Positions 26,407 through 36,143 are shown, numbered from the stretch's first letter. The stretch is DNA of 64,000 bases from Thiomicrorhabdus sp965602805 (GCA_965602805.1 CBFCZK010000003.1:1-64000); one strand, 5' to 3'. Numbers and translations: made by a program. Notes: a model not told the origin generated them from the sequence alone.

Positions 26407-28635
26407 TTAATCTGCGAGACGAATATGCGTTACTTTTTTCAGAGTCCGTGGTAAAACAAGGCCTTTCTTAGCGCGGTTTCCATAAGCCTCTTCGATGGCT
26501 GTCGGCCCAAATGTTTTTTCATAGGTTCCAGCAATCAGTGTCACTTTATCGCCGGGGGTAAATGCAAATACGGCATTCACGGTTTCACCTTTTGGCATTT
26601 GAATCAGCTTATTGCCTTTACCTTTCGCTAATACAGGCAGCTCATCGACCGGAAAAACGAGCATACTCGGCTCACTGGTAACGACCATAACAAACTGTCC
26701 GAGCTGTACCGTGGCAGGTGTTAATACATGGCTTCCCGCGGGTACACTGATTGAAGTTTTACCGGCTTTATTCTTAGAGTAGAGATTCTCTAATTGCGTC
26801 ACAAAACCATAACCTGCGCTGGAGGCCAAAATCAATTTATCAGCAGGCTGCCCCATCAACACTTGTGTAAAACTCATCCCTGCAGGTGGATTCAGTCGAC
26901 CCGTTAAAGGCTCACCATGTGAACGTGCCGACGGCAAACTATGTGCCGGCAACGCATAGGCGCGCCCACTATTGTCCATAAAGACGGTCATCTGACGACT
27001 TTGACCGGAAGCTTGTGCACAGAAAGCATCGCCCGACTTGTAACCCAAAGCTACACCATCGACATCATGCCCTTTAGCGGCTCTGACCCAACCGTTTTCA
27101 GAAAGCACGACTGTAACCGCTTCTGAAGGCAACAGATCTTGCTCGCTCATCGCTTGCGCAGGTCGTCCTTCTACCAGTGGCGAACGACGGTCATCGCCAT
27201 ACTCTTCAGCGTCTTTTTGTAATTCCGTTTTAACTAAGGTCTTCAATCGTGCCGCACTGCCTAGAATTTGTTCAAGTTTCTTACGCTCATTTTCCAACTC
27301 CGCTTGTTCCGTGCGGATTCGCATCTCTTCTAAACGCGCTAAGTGTCTTAACTTTAACTCCAAGACCGACTCGGCCTGAATATCCGTTAAGCCAAACCGT
27401 TCCATTAGGGCAAGCTTAGGCTTTTCTTCTTCACGGATAATGGCAATGACTTCATCGATATTCAGAAAGGCGATTAACATCCCGTCCAAGATGTGTAATC
27501 GAGCCAGCACTTTATCTAAGCGGAACTGTAAACGACGGCGAACTGTTTCAGTACGGTAGACCAACCACTCGGTTAACATTGAGCGCAAATTCTTAACCTG
27601 CGGACGACCATTCAAACCGATGACATTAAAGTTTGCTCGGTAACTTCTTTCTAAGTCCGTGGTCGCGAATAGATGCAACATCGCGATATCGACATCCACG
27701 CGCTTAGAGCGTAACTCAACCACAAAACGCACTGGATTTTCATGGTCGGACTCATCGCGTAAATCCACCACCATAGGCAGTTTTTTCGCGCGCATTTGCG
27801 CGGCGACTTGCTCCATTAATTTGCTACCAGACACTTGATAAGGCAACGCATCTATCACGACATTGACGCCATCTTCTACCGTGTAATGTGCACGCTGACG
27901 AATCGAACCGTGTCCGGTTTCATAAAGTTTTAGCAACTCCTCCTTTGAGGTAATGATTTGCGCTTCATTAGGATAATCAGGCGCTGGAATTAACTCCATC
28001 AACTCTTCAGTGGTGGTTTTAGGATTCTCTAACAGCGCAACACAGCCCGCAATCACTTCACGCAAATTATGCGGTGGTACATCAGTGGCCATACCGACCG
28101 CAATTCCTGAAGTACCGTTTAATAGAATATGTGGAACACGTGCTGGCAAAACGCTGGGTTCATCCAGCGTACCATCAAAGTTAGGCGTCCAATCGACTGT
28201 ACCTAAAGACGTTTCTTGGAGCAGTAATTGACTGAATTTAGACAAGCGGGCTTCGGTATAACGCATCGCCGCAAACGACTTAGGATCATCCATCGACCCC
28301 CAGTTACCCTGACCATCAACTAAGGTATAGCGGAAAGAGAAGTTCTGCGCCATTAAGACCATGGCTTCATAACACGCACTGTCACCATGCGGATGGAATT
28401 TACCCAACACATCCCCAACGGTACGCGCTGATTTTTTATGTTTAGAAGAGGCCTTCAAGCCCAACTCAGACATGGCATAGATAATACGTCTTTGCACCGG
28501 TTTTAAGCCATCACCGATATGCGGTAAGGCTCGGTCGAGGATGACATACATCGCATAATCTAAATAGGCTTTCTCACTGAATTCAGCGACACTTTTTTGC
28601 TCTATGCCTTCATAGTTAATGGTTTGTTGTGACAC
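26407..28635 (-). CDS. parC: DNA topoisomerase IV subunit A
   Basis: Decatenates daughter chromosomes with ParE. Catalytic Tyr126 is in AAMRYTEAR. The quinolone-determining region HPHGDSACYE has Ser86 and Glu90, the wild-type sensitive pattern. The N-terminal winged-helix part (HIGDGLKPVQRRIIYAM), a long coiled-coil hinge (RLEEMRIRTEQAELENERKK) and a C-terminal beta-propeller follow. 742 residues. parE is about 18 kb away at 46981, same strand. Confidence 0.97.
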   Translation of the reverse strand: MSQQTINYEGIEQKSVAEFSEKAYLDYAMYVILDRALPHIGDGLKPVQRRIIYAMSELGLKASSKHKKSARTVGDVLGKFHPHGDSACYEAMVLMAQNFSFRYTLVDGQGNWGSMDDPKSFAAMRYTEARLSKFSQLLLQETSLGTVDWTPNFDGTLDEPSVLPARVPHILLNGTSGIAVGMATDVPPHNLREVIAGCVALLENPKTTTEELMELIPAPDYPNEAQIITSKEELLKLYETGHGSIRQRAHYTVEDGVNVVIDALPYQVSGSKLMEQVAAQMRAKKLPMVVDLRDESDHENPVRFVVELRSKRVDVDIAMLHLFATTDLERSYRANFNVIGLNGRPQVKNLRSMLTEWLVYRTETVRRRLQFRLDKVLARLHILDGMLIAFLNIDEVIAIIREEEKPKLALMERFGLTDIQAESVLELKLRHLARLEEMRIRTEQAELENERKKLEQILGSAARLKTLVKTELQKDAEEYGDDRRSPLVEGRPAQAMSEQDLLPSEAVTVVLSENGWVRAAKGHDVDGVALGYKSGDAFCAQASGQSRQMTVFMDNSGRAYALPAHSLPSARSHGEPLTGRLNPPAGMSFTQVLMGQPADKLILASSAGYGFVTQLENLYSKNKAGKTSISVPAGSHVLTPATVQLGQFVMVVTSEPSMLVFPVDELPVLAKGKGNKLIQMPKGETVNAVFAFTPGDKVTLIAGTYEKTFGPTAIEEAYGNRAKKGLVLPRTLKKVTHIRLAD

Positions 28636-28742
28636 CCTTCTCTCCTTTTAAATCGAATTTAAAACTGATGCAATGAATACTGTTTAGCGTAATTTGGTTT
28701 AAAGCCTCGTTGCTTTTGAAGTTACTTGGCTTTGAATTTATT

Positions 28743-29039
28743 TTATTTCGAATCCGACATTTTCCCAACCGCACACGAAACAAACGATTTCGCTTTGCTC
28801 GCGGCTGCTTTCAAGCCTTCTACTGAGCCAACTTTCGGATAACCCATCGCTAATAATTTATCTTCTACAACACTGACAACCTGACTTTGATCGATATCAG
28901 CTTCTAGCTTAACAGCGACTGAACCCGCTTCAATATCAACCGTAGTCTCAGCTACGCCTGGCAAAGCGTTCAATTTTTGCTTAATGCTGTTGGCACAACC
29001 ACCACACTTTATGTTTTCAACGGCTATGACGATAGACAT
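28743..29039 (-). CDS. heavy-metal-associated (CopZ-like) protein
   Basis: 98 residues from the chosen start. The ATG at 29051 lies over the ribosome site GGAGAAAGG of the ATG at 29039, so the latter is preferred. An HMA domain (about 1-65) has the metal-binding pair Cys12 and Cys15 in VENIKCGGCANSI; a helical Ala/Lys-rich tail contains one more cysteine (FVSCAVGK). Probably a copper chaperone or a mercury/copper-binding protein. No transporter or regulator stands next to it. Confidence 0.8.
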   Translation of the reverse strand: MSIVIAVENIKCGGCANSIKQKLNALPGVAETTVDIEAGSVAVKLEADIDQSQVVSVVEDKLLAMGYPKVGSVEGLKAAASKAKSFVSCAVGKMSDSK

Positions 29040-29266
29040 ACCTTTCTCCATTGCTGCGGCTAATGCAGGGCTAATATCAGACTAATACCAAGCCAGTAAA
29101 TCAGCCTATGTTTTTTATCTCTATAATTTACCACACAACAAACATAATAGAGAAAATCTCGTCCTTAGAAACACACTCATTATCTCCACACTAAATCCCT
29201 AGTAAATTACTCAGGTATTTGCCGAGCATTACCGTTAAACTAATCAAATAAATCTAACCCCTCTAT

Positions 29267-30733
29267 TTGAATGAAAAACTCATGACATCTTTTCAAAACA
29301 GCTACTGTGATCTTCCAAACCACTTCTATCGAGCAACAGCGCCAGAACCATTGGTTGATGCACTGTTAATCCATAGCAACCAGACTTTACTGACTGAGTT
29401 ATCACTCAATTTGAGCAGTGACACACTTTTACAGATGACGAAGGGAGAAGCCTTCCCACAGGGCTTAAAGCCCATCGCACAGAAGTATACGGGTCATCAA
29501 TTTGGTTACTACAATCCGGATTTAGGGGATGGCCGCGGCCTGCTTTTAGGACAAATCAAAGATTCTCAACAACAATTCTGGGATTTACATTTGAAAGGCT
29601 CTGGCACCACAGCCTACTCACGACGAGGGGATGGCCGAGCGGTACTGCGCTCTTCGATCCGCGAGTATTTGATTGGTGAAGCTTTGCATGCCATAGGCGT
29701 ACCCAGTGCACGCTGCCTCTCTATTTGCCACAGCCCAGAACCGGTCAGAAGAGAGCAGATTGAAGATCGAGCCAGTTATATTCGCGTTGCAAAAACGCAT
29801 ATTCGCTTCGGTCATTTTGAATGGTTAGCCCAACTCGGTAATCTTGATGATTTTAAACAACTGGCCAATTATGCCATTAATACAGTGTATCCAGAACATC
29901 AAGAGTTACCTCAAGAAAGCCGTTACGCAGCGTTACTCAACAGCATTCATGAACGTACCGCGGTTTTAATGGCCGACTGGCAAGCCAGTGGCTTTTGCCA
30001 CGGAGTGATGAACACCGATAATATGTCGGTCGCAGGGGAAACACTCGACTTTGGCCCCTATGCCTTTTTAGACGACTGCAAGATTCACTATATTTGTAAC
30101 CATTCCGATACCGATGGTCGTTATGCCTATAGCCAGCAACCTAATATCGGCTTGTGGAACTGCCAAGTATTAGGCCAAGCCTTTTCAATGATTTTAACCT
30201 CTGAACAGATTGAAGCGGCTATCAACACCTATATCGAAACCTATAATCAAACCTATCTAACCAAGATGTGTGCAAAATTCGGTTTGGCGAATCCGCAACC
30301 AGAAGATAAACATTTCATTGCCGACAGCCTGATTTTAATGGATCAGTCGAGTTTGGATTTTCATTACTTCTTTCAAATGCTGGCTTATTTTGCAACTCCA
30401 CAACATGCTCTGTTCGAGGCGTTTGTACCAGAATCTAAAGCCTGGAAACTTTGGATGGTTCGATATCAAGCCCGTATTGATTTTGAAAACAATGAGATGC
30501 AACGCCAACAGTTAATTCAAGAAAACACCCCTAAACTCATTTTGCGTAACTACATTGCCCAAGAGATTATTCAAGCGGCAGAAAATGGGGATTATGTGCC
30601 GTTGGACAACTGGTTTAATTGGTTACAATCGCCTTACGAGCCAGCTGAAATATTCAACACGACCGAATATGCGCATTACTTATTGCCGCCCCCGGCGCAT
30701 AAAAAAGAGATGGCTTTAAGTTGTTCTTCTTGA
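29267..30733 (+). CDS. selO: SelO/YdiU protein AMPylase
   Basis: Pseudokinase-fold enzyme that transfers AMP to Ser, Thr or Tyr of redox proteins. Signatures are YTGHQFGYYNPDLGDGRG, LKGSGTTAYSRRGDGRAVLR, CHGVMNTDNMSV (metal and catalytic region) and DFGPYAFLD. The protein ends LSCSS, with Cys where eukaryotic SelO has selenocysteine. 488 residues. An ATG at 29282 is an alternative start. It stands alone on the plus strand. Confidence 0.95.
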   Translation: MNEKLMTSFQNSYCDLPNHFYRATAPEPLVDALLIHSNQTLLTELSLNLSSDTLLQMTKGEAFPQGLKPIAQKYTGHQFGYYNPDLGDGRGLLLGQIKDSQQQFWDLHLKGSGTTAYSRRGDGRAVLRSSIREYLIGEALHAIGVPSARCLSICHSPEPVRREQIEDRASYIRVAKTHIRFGHFEWLAQLGNLDDFKQLANYAINTVYPEHQELPQESRYAALLNSIHERTAVLMADWQASGFCHGVMNTDNMSVAGETLDFGPYAFLDDCKIHYICNHSDTDGRYAYSQQPNIGLWNCQVLGQAFSMILTSEQIEAAINTYIETYNQTYLTKMCAKFGLANPQPEDKHFIADSLILMDQSSLDFHYFFQMLAYFATPQHALFEAFVPESKAWKLWMVRYQARIDFENNEMQRQQLIQENTPKLILRNYIAQEIIQAAENGDYVPLDNWFNWLQSPYEPAEIFNTTEYAHYLLPPPAHKKEMALSCSS

Positions 30734-30825
30734 TGTTTCACACAAGCAATTAACGAAAAATGCCTATCCCTTTTGCATTTAAAACAGAGAAACGCCATCT
30801 GCTGAGACCATAATAGTCCAGATAA

Positions 30826-30842
30826 GTTATCTAGAAGATAAC
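30826..30842. promoter_or_regulatory. operator-like palindrome
   Basis: GTTATCT-AGA-AGATAAC, perfect arms of seven, 29 bp before the start of the PilZ pseudogene. No regulator can be assigned. Confidence 0.35.
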
Positions 30843-30870
30843 CAAGTTTGCAAAAGGTGGATTCTAAATT

Positions 30871-31223
30871 ATGACAAATACAAACGACAGTGAACATCGC
30901 TGTTCTCAGCGGACTTTAGTCAATCGTACCGTGGGAATTAACAGCTTTCGCAAACCTGAGTTGAACACGAGCCACGCAAAGCTGTTGGACCTCTCTTTTT
31001 GTGGCATGAGGCTTATTAGCAATCAAGCTTATGAAGTATTAACCCTAACGTTTAGCTGACCTGACTATGAGAGTAATCAAACGCTATCGATTCAAGCTAC
31101 AGTCATTCATACTCAAGCCGTTCAAAATCAGTTTCTAACAGGCCAGGGCTTTCCAGAGTTGAACGCACATCAAAGTCTAGTGATTAAAGCTTTTGTAAAC
31201 TTTCACCAACGTTTTCAGGCATA
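30871..31223 (+). pseudogene. PilZ-domain protein, broken by TGA
   Basis: The frame starts at an ATG with AGGTGG upstream and runs 62 codons to TGA at 31057-31059. The same frame stays open for 54 more codons to TAA at 31221. The first part has an Arg-rich RTLVNR and the PilZ-type box LLDLSFCGMRL. The part after the stop has LSIQATVIHTQAV and LVIKAFVNFHQRF, close to SIKATVIHRHN of the PilZ-like protein encoded next door. So one PilZ gene is interrupted by a nonsense codon; a sequencing error is the other option. Confidence 0.7.
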
Positions 31224-31263
31224 ATAAAACGCATTATATTTCCCTAAATCATTTGGATTCCCT

Positions 31264-31623
31264 ATGCTAGCCAACCTCAAGAAAACGGTTAAAACAGATC
31301 GTAAAATCATCTTAATCGGTAAAAATGGTCAGGCCGAAGCGCAATTGGTTGATCTCTCTTTGAAAGAAGCGGGCGTTATCTCAAAACGAGGCGCTAAAGA
31401 AGGCACCGAGCTAGAACTGATGTTTGAAATTCCTGCTTTAGAAGATTTTATAACCTTAAGTATAAAAGCGACGGTCATCCATCGACATAACTCTGAAGAT
31501 TCAATCTACCTAAAACTCACCTTCGACCCTCTGAGTTCCACTGAGCAAGCCGCCTTATCTGATTTTATTGGCTACAAACAGCGCTTAAGTGCAATGGGTA
31601 AAAAACACATCTCGATTAATTAG
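31264..31623 (+). CDS. PilZ-like domain protein
   Basis: 119 residues with the PilZ-type core: QAEAQLVDLSLKEAGVIS (the D-x-S-x-x-G region, here with an extra residue), then beta strands ELELMFEIP and LSIKATVIHRHN, and a C-terminal helix. PilZ domains bind cyclic di-GMP. The N-terminal Arg pair is not clearly canonical (KTDRKIIL), so ligand binding is uncertain. It lies 40 bp after the PilZ pseudogene and upstream of a riboswitch of the cyclic-di-GMP type. Confidence 0.65.
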   Translation: MLANLKKTVKTDRKIILIGKNGQAEAQLVDLSLKEAGVISKRGAKEGTELELMFEIPALEDFITLSIKATVIHRHNSEDSIYLKLTFDPLSSTEQAALSDFIGYKQRLSAMGKKHISIN

Positions 31624-31811
31624 CTTTTAACGACACACCACACCTTTCTCACTCATACGGGTTAAGCGCTTCTACCGAGCTCGTTCGTCCTTATTCTTAT
31701 GCAGAGCACATATCATAAAACTTTAATATAAAAACCCGTGTTTTTATTTGCATGCGCCCCCTGTTTAGCGTATTGTTTGAGAACAATTAATTAACCAGAA
31801 TTCAATTAGGG
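31624..31811. other. leader/promoter region
   Basis: No gene seen. It should hold the promoter of the riboswitch-chemoreceptor transcript; TTGTTTGAGAACAATTAATTAA near 31773 is AT-rich but I cannot assign elements. Confidence 0.4.
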
Positions 31812-31905
31812 TTATTAATTGTTTTGGCCAAACTTGTTGTGAAGCAAGGACGGAAAGTCATGGATCTTTTAATCAATATAAAGACCGCCAGACTGCAAAG
31901 TAAGA
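31812..31905 (+). promoter_or_regulatory. GEMM-I type cyclic-di-GMP riboswitch
   Basis: The sequence fits the GEMM consensus with covariation. The first hairpin has CCAAACTTG (31828-31836) pairing with CAAGGACGG (31845-31853), where the consensus is GC-AAAC...GGAC-GC. AAAGTC-ATGGATCT follows, and GACCGCC-A-GACTGC closes the second helix (AGTC/GACT replaces AGCC/GGGT). Downstream, AAAGTAAGA can pair with TCTACTTT before ATTTTG, a possible weak terminator. It precedes a chemoreceptor gene by about 230 bp; chemoreceptors are known GEMM targets. Confidence 0.75.
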
Positions 31906-31928
31906 TGCCTTAAGCAAACCTCTACTTT

Positions 31929-32134
31929 ATTTTGTCCTTTCTCTTTAAATTATCGATGTGAATAAGAATTCTACCCTTAATCATCTGTATCACAATGACA
32001 CCAGCCTTGAATATAAAGCGACTTACCACGCTATAGATTTATCTAGCGGGTAAGCTTTAAATCTATACGCTATAACACATATACCGTCGATTCAACTTGG
32101 TCCATGAAGGACACTTTAAAATATAGGATTTATT
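31929..32134. other. 5' leader of the chemoreceptor gene
   Basis: 206 bp between the riboswitch and the chemoreceptor start. No gene seen; GGATT lies 6 bases before the ATG as a modest ribosome site. Confidence 0.4.
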
Positions 32135-34501
32135 ATGCGCAACAACGGTGCCGTTACACAAAAAGAGTACGTTTTAGAGCCTAATACCACCATCGTCTCT
32201 AGAACCGATACCCACGGCAATATCCTCGCTGCAAATGAAGCCTTTATTGAAGCCAGTGGTTTTGAATGGACCGAGCTGGTTGGTCAGCCGCACAATATGC
32301 TCAGACACCCTGATGTCCCGGCAGCTGTTTTTAAGGATTTTTGGCAAACACTGCAAGCCGGCAAGCCTTGGACACAAGTGGTTAAAAACCGTCGCAAAAA
32401 TGGCGATCACTACTGGGTGGTTGCGAATGCAACCCCTACCTTTGAAAATGGTGTTATTACCGGCTATATGTCCGTTAGAACACCTGCGACTGCTGATCAA
32501 AAATCGGCTGCTGAACAAGCCTACCGTGACATCGAAGCTGGCAAGATAAAGTTAGTCAATGGCAACGTCTCCACATTCAAAGACAAACTGACACCGACAC
32601 TTCACTTTAGTACCTCGCAAATCATCTTCACTCTCGCTTCTTTACTGCTCTTATCAGCTTTATTACCGGTGATATTTCACAATATCTCAGAAATCATTCC
32701 CGACATAGTGTTCGAAGTATTTGAGATCTTGTTGTTTGTATTGATCATTCTAACGACCCGCAGCAATGCTAAACAGCTCAAGCTTTTAAATCAGCACATT
32801 ACCGATATCTCATCAGGGAATTTTAATAATCATATCGACTCTAAAGGTACCAGCTTAGTGCCTAAGATTTTAGGTCGCCTGCACTCTTTGCAAATCAAAT
32901 TCAGTGCAGATATGGATGATGTAAAAGCCGCTCTGAACAGTGCAAAACGCATTGAAAGCGCCTTAAATGCGACCTCTTCCAACATTATGGTCGTTGACCG
33001 ATTCCGAAGCATTATTTTCATGAATGACTCCGTTATCGACATGCTTAAGTCCGTTGAACAAGAGTTACAAAAAGACCTGCCCAATTTCAACTGTAACAAC
33101 TTGCTCAGACAAAACATTGATGTTTTTCATCAACATCCTGAACACCAAAAGCAAATTTTAGAAAACTTAACAGAAACCTATAAAGCGCGCATTACCGTCG
33201 GCGGCATTATTTTAGACTTAGTCGTTGACCCTATTTGGGGTGAAAATAATGAACGCCTTGGCACCGTTGTTGAGTGGAAGAATATGACTGAACAATTGGC
33301 CATTGAAGCCAATATTGAACAGATTGTTGCAGATGCTTCAAAAGGCTTGCTCAGCGGTCGAATTCAAGACAATCACCTACATGGATTTGAGAAAAAGCTT
33401 TCTGTCTCCGTTAATGCATTGCTAGAAAGCTTCTCAGGTACCACACAAACGTTGAATAACATCCTTTCTAGCATGAGTGGTGGCGATATGACACAACGCA
33501 TAGAAGGTGATTATATCGGCGAACTCTTAACCATGAAAATTGCCGTTAACCAAGCTCTAACGAATATCGAAACGACCTTAGGCCAAGTTAAAATCGGCTC
33601 TGATTCCATTGGTAATATGTCAAATGAAGTCGCGGTTGCCAGTGATGATTTATCACAAAGAACACAGCAACAAGCCGCCTCTTTGGAAGAAACGGCTGCC
33701 AGTATGGAAGAGCTGACTTCTACTGTGCAACACTCTAGCGAAAATACCGATCAAGCCAATACTCTTGCGCACAGCGCGGCTAAAGAAGCGGAAGAAGGTA
33801 TACTCGTCATGGATCGTACCATTGAAGCGATGAATGACATCACTGAGTTAAGTAAGAAAATCGGTGAAATCACCAGTGTGATTGATAGCATTGCTTTCCA
33901 AACTAATTTACTGGCCCTGAATGCCGCGGTAGAAGCTGCCCGTGCAGGTGAACATGGTCGCGGATTTGCAGTCGTTGCAGGAGAGGTACGAAATCTGGCG
34001 CAAAAATCAGCTGACGCGGCAAAAGATATCTCTACCTTAATCGCATCCACCACTCAGCAGATTGAAGGCGGAACAAAACTGGTAGAGCAAACTAATACCG
34101 TCTTTGAAGGCATGGTCGGCAAAATTAAAGAAGTTGAGAACTTAGTCTCAGATATTGCTACAACGGCCCATGAGCAAAGCAAAGGTTTGGAGCAAATGAA
34201 TACGGCTATCTCGCATTTAGATCAAATGACTCAACAGAATGCCGCCTTGGTAGAGGAACTATCCTCTACCGCCGGTAATATGCATGATGAAGCGAATCAA
34301 CAGTCTGAATTTATTGGGCGCTTTAAAATCAGCCCCAACCTAGCAAATGCAAATCAACCTATTCTCTCAGCGCCCGACATTAGCAAAGCCAATCAAGTTC
34401 AACCGAAACGCCTAGCACCGAGTCCAGCAAAATCGCCTGCAAAAGTAGCACCCCGTCAGACAGCTACACCGAGTAGCACAGATGATTGGAGTGACTTTTA
34501 A
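32135..34501 (+). CDS. PAS-domain methyl-accepting chemotaxis protein
   Basis: 788 residues. An Aer-like PAS domain (about 12-125, SRTDTHGNILAANEAFIEAS, MLRHPDVPAAVFKDFW) probably senses redox or energy state through a flavin. Two hydrophobic segments lie about 160-180 and 188-208. A second PAS-like domain follows (about 275-395, NIMVVDRFRSIIFMNDSV). After that come a HAMP-like linker with GDMTQRIEGDYIGE, and the signalling domain with the tip IDSIAFQTNLLALNAAVEAA and RAGEHGRGFAVVAGEVR. The C-terminus is Pro/Ala/Lys-rich and ends DDWSDF. Likely controlled by the upstream riboswitch. Confidence 0.93.
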   Translation: MRNNGAVTQKEYVLEPNTTIVSRTDTHGNILAANEAFIEASGFEWTELVGQPHNMLRHPDVPAAVFKDFWQTLQAGKPWTQVVKNRRKNGDHYWVVANATPTFENGVITGYMSVRTPATADQKSAAEQAYRDIEAGKIKLVNGNVSTFKDKLTPTLHFSTSQIIFTLASLLLLSALLPVIFHNISEIIPDIVFEVFEILLFVLIILTTRSNAKQLKLLNQHITDISSGNFNNHIDSKGTSLVPKILGRLHSLQIKFSADMDDVKAALNSAKRIESALNATSSNIMVVDRFRSIIFMNDSVIDMLKSVEQELQKDLPNFNCNNLLRQNIDVFHQHPEHQKQILENLTETYKARITVGGIILDLVVDPIWGENNERLGTVVEWKNMTEQLAIEANIEQIVADASKGLLSGRIQDNHLHGFEKKLSVSVNALLESFSGTTQTLNNILSSMSGGDMTQRIEGDYIGELLTMKIAVNQALTNIETTLGQVKIGSDSIGNMSNEVAVASDDLSQRTQQQAASLEETAASMEELTSTVQHSSENTDQANTLAHSAAKEAEEGILVMDRTIEAMNDITELSKKIGEITSVIDSIAFQTNLLALNAAVEAARAGEHGRGFAVVAGEVRNLAQKSADAAKDISTLIASTTQQIEGGTKLVEQTNTVFEGMVGKIKEVENLVSDIATTAHEQSKGLEQMNTAISHLDQMTQQNAALVEELSSTAGNMHDEANQQSEFIGRFKISPNLANANQPILSAPDISKANQVQPKRLAPSPAKSPAKVAPRQTATPSSTDDWSDF

Positions 34502-34534
34502 AGAATTCATAACTAAGAAATCTACCTAGCTTAG

Positions 34535-34870
34535 AAAGCCATAGAGCAATCTAAAGGCCTTGATCAAATCAACCTAGCGGTATCCAACTTAGACCAAACG
34601 ACACAGCAGAACGCAGCCCTTGTTGAAGAACTCTCGTCTACTGCAGGTAATATGAGTGAACAAGCGGAAGAACAAGCTAAATTTGTAGGGCGTTTCAAAA
34701 TTAGCCCTAACTTAGAAAGTTCGATCCAAATTGCCCCCGTAGCAATCAATAGTTTCGTGGAAAAAGCGCAGGCGCCAAAAACAATTCCACGCATCCCTCA
34801 AGTGCCCGTCAGAACGCCTGTAAAACCAGCCCCCCCTTCTGATAACTCTTCCGACTGGAGTAAATTTTAA
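34535..34870 (+). pseudogene. chemoreceptor C-terminal remnant
   Basis: An open frame without a start. It translates AIEQSKGLDQINLAVSNLDQ and onward through EELSSTAGNM, GRFKISPNL, ending SSDWSKF. It parallels the last ~120 residues of the intact receptor just upstream (HEQSKGLEQMNTAISHLDQ ... RFKISPNL ... DDWSDF). The rest of the gene is gone. This is what is left of a tandem receptor duplication after deletion. The inner ATG at 34652 has no sensible ribosome site. Confidence 0.8.
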
Positions 34871-35293
34871 AGACGGGGCAATGCAGATGGCTTTTAAAAT
34901 TTAGAAGCCACGGCCCAGAAGTCACGACAACATAAAGAACAATGAACAAAGATGACCAGGCCTGGTGAAAGCCTTTAAATATGGCTTTTAACAGATCGAT
35001 CATTCTAATACTTTGAACCTTTATGTTTCAGTGGATTTTTGATACAAAATTACTGAGATTTAAAACAAAATCAAAAAGCCACCAGGCCTGACCTCTGGTA
35101 TTAAATAACTCGTCCCCCCCACATCATCTCTTAAAATGTCGCGTCTTAAGACTTAGCGTTATTTTTTTTACTAAAATTTACACAGAATCAGCCCCATTCT
35201 ATCCCTGACTCTTTCTTATCAAGAACAAAATAAACCTACTTTCAATCTGGTATTATTAATAATAAATTAAGTGTATTACATGGATCCTGTTAG
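34871..35293. other. intergenic stretch with two palindrome copies
   Basis: 423 bp before the HDOD gene. Contains a perfect copy (34955-34966) and a partial copy (ACCAGGCCTG at 35081-35090) of the dispersed palindrome. No gene or convincing promoter seen. Confidence 0.5.
34955..34966. repeat. dispersed palindrome, intergenic
   Basis: Exact ACCAGGCCTGGT between the receptor remnant and the HDOD gene. Confidence 0.85.
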
Positions 35294-36118
35294 ATGAATA
35301 TTAAAGACCAAATTAAAGCGGCTGAAAAGCTCCTTTCTGAATTCGAAATGCCTATCCTGCCTCAGGCGGCGTTAGATCTCCAACAGCTATTTACCGATAG
35401 TGAGATGCCCTGCCCTAAAAAAATTAAGCAGCTTATTTCTATGAATCCTTTTTTAGCAGGAGAACTGGTTTCATTAGCCAATTTACCCTCTTTATCCAGT
35501 TCAATAGACATCAAAATAAAAGACATCGATGGGGCAATTTTTAGATTAGGCAATCACAAACTTAAAAACTTTATACAGTCTATCTGCATCAAAAAAATGC
35601 TCAGTGATTTCAAAATAAAGGGGCTTAGCTACCACAGCCAAGAAATCGCACTCATTTCAGCTGAAATTGCCCGTTACAATCGGACAATAAGACCTGATGA
35701 AGCCTACCTATTAGGCATAATCCATGATATTGGTTCATTTGCATTAAGTGAGTTAGATGAAAATTATGGGGAAACATTTGTGGGTAAACTGGTTGACCAT
35801 CACGATTTAGAAAAACATGAACTTTCGCATTATGGTACAACCCATTCTGCCTTGGGTTATGTCACCGCACAAGCCTGGAATCTGCCAACTTATATCGCTC
35901 AGGTGACTTTACTGCATCACACGGATAAAATAAGCGCCCTGAAAAATAATAAACTACGTAACCTAATCGCAATCATTGAATTGGCACATGCGCTATCCAT
36001 CCTGAAAAATCATAAACAACCAAACAGTACCGAAGCGATGGCGATGCGTGACGAATGCCAAGCAATTTTAGAGTTGAGTGATGAACAATTAAATGACATC
36101 CGTCTACGAATCAATTGA
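35294..36118 (+). CDS. HDOD-domain protein
   Basis: 274 residues of the HDOD family, HD-like domains without phosphodiesterase activity that act in signalling and chemotaxis-linked regulation. Visible are the N-terminal MPILPQAALDLQQLF, the HD-like LLGIIHDIGSFALSEL and LVDHHDLEKHELSHYGTTHS, and AQAWNLPTYIAQVTLLHH. It follows the chemoreceptor block on the same strand. The ribosome site is weak (GGATCC). No second domain is present. Confidence 0.85.
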   Translation: MNIKDQIKAAEKLLSEFEMPILPQAALDLQQLFTDSEMPCPKKIKQLISMNPFLAGELVSLANLPSLSSSIDIKIKDIDGAIFRLGNHKLKNFIQSICIKKMLSDFKIKGLSYHSQEIALISAEIARYNRTIRPDEAYLLGIIHDIGSFALSELDENYGETFVGKLVDHHDLEKHELSHYGTTHSALGYVTAQAWNLPTYIAQVTLLHHTDKISALKNNKLRNLIAIIELAHALSILKNHKQPNSTEAMAMRDECQAILELSDEQLNDIRLRIN

Positions 36119-36143
36119 TTTTAAGGTGAGATAAATTAAACCT

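Noticed and set aside
26093..26471. Open frames between motA and parC
   Set aside because: They overlap motA antisense or lack ribosome sites and recognisable sequence; treated as chance frames.
30716..30733. Selenocysteine at the end of selO
   Set aside because: The codon is TGT (Cys) in LSCSS, with an ordinary stop; no in-frame TGA is involved.
31057..31059. Selenocysteine read-through of the TGA in the PilZ gene
   Set aside because: No reason for Sec in a PilZ domain and no visible SECIS-like hairpin directly after it; a nonsense mutation is simpler.
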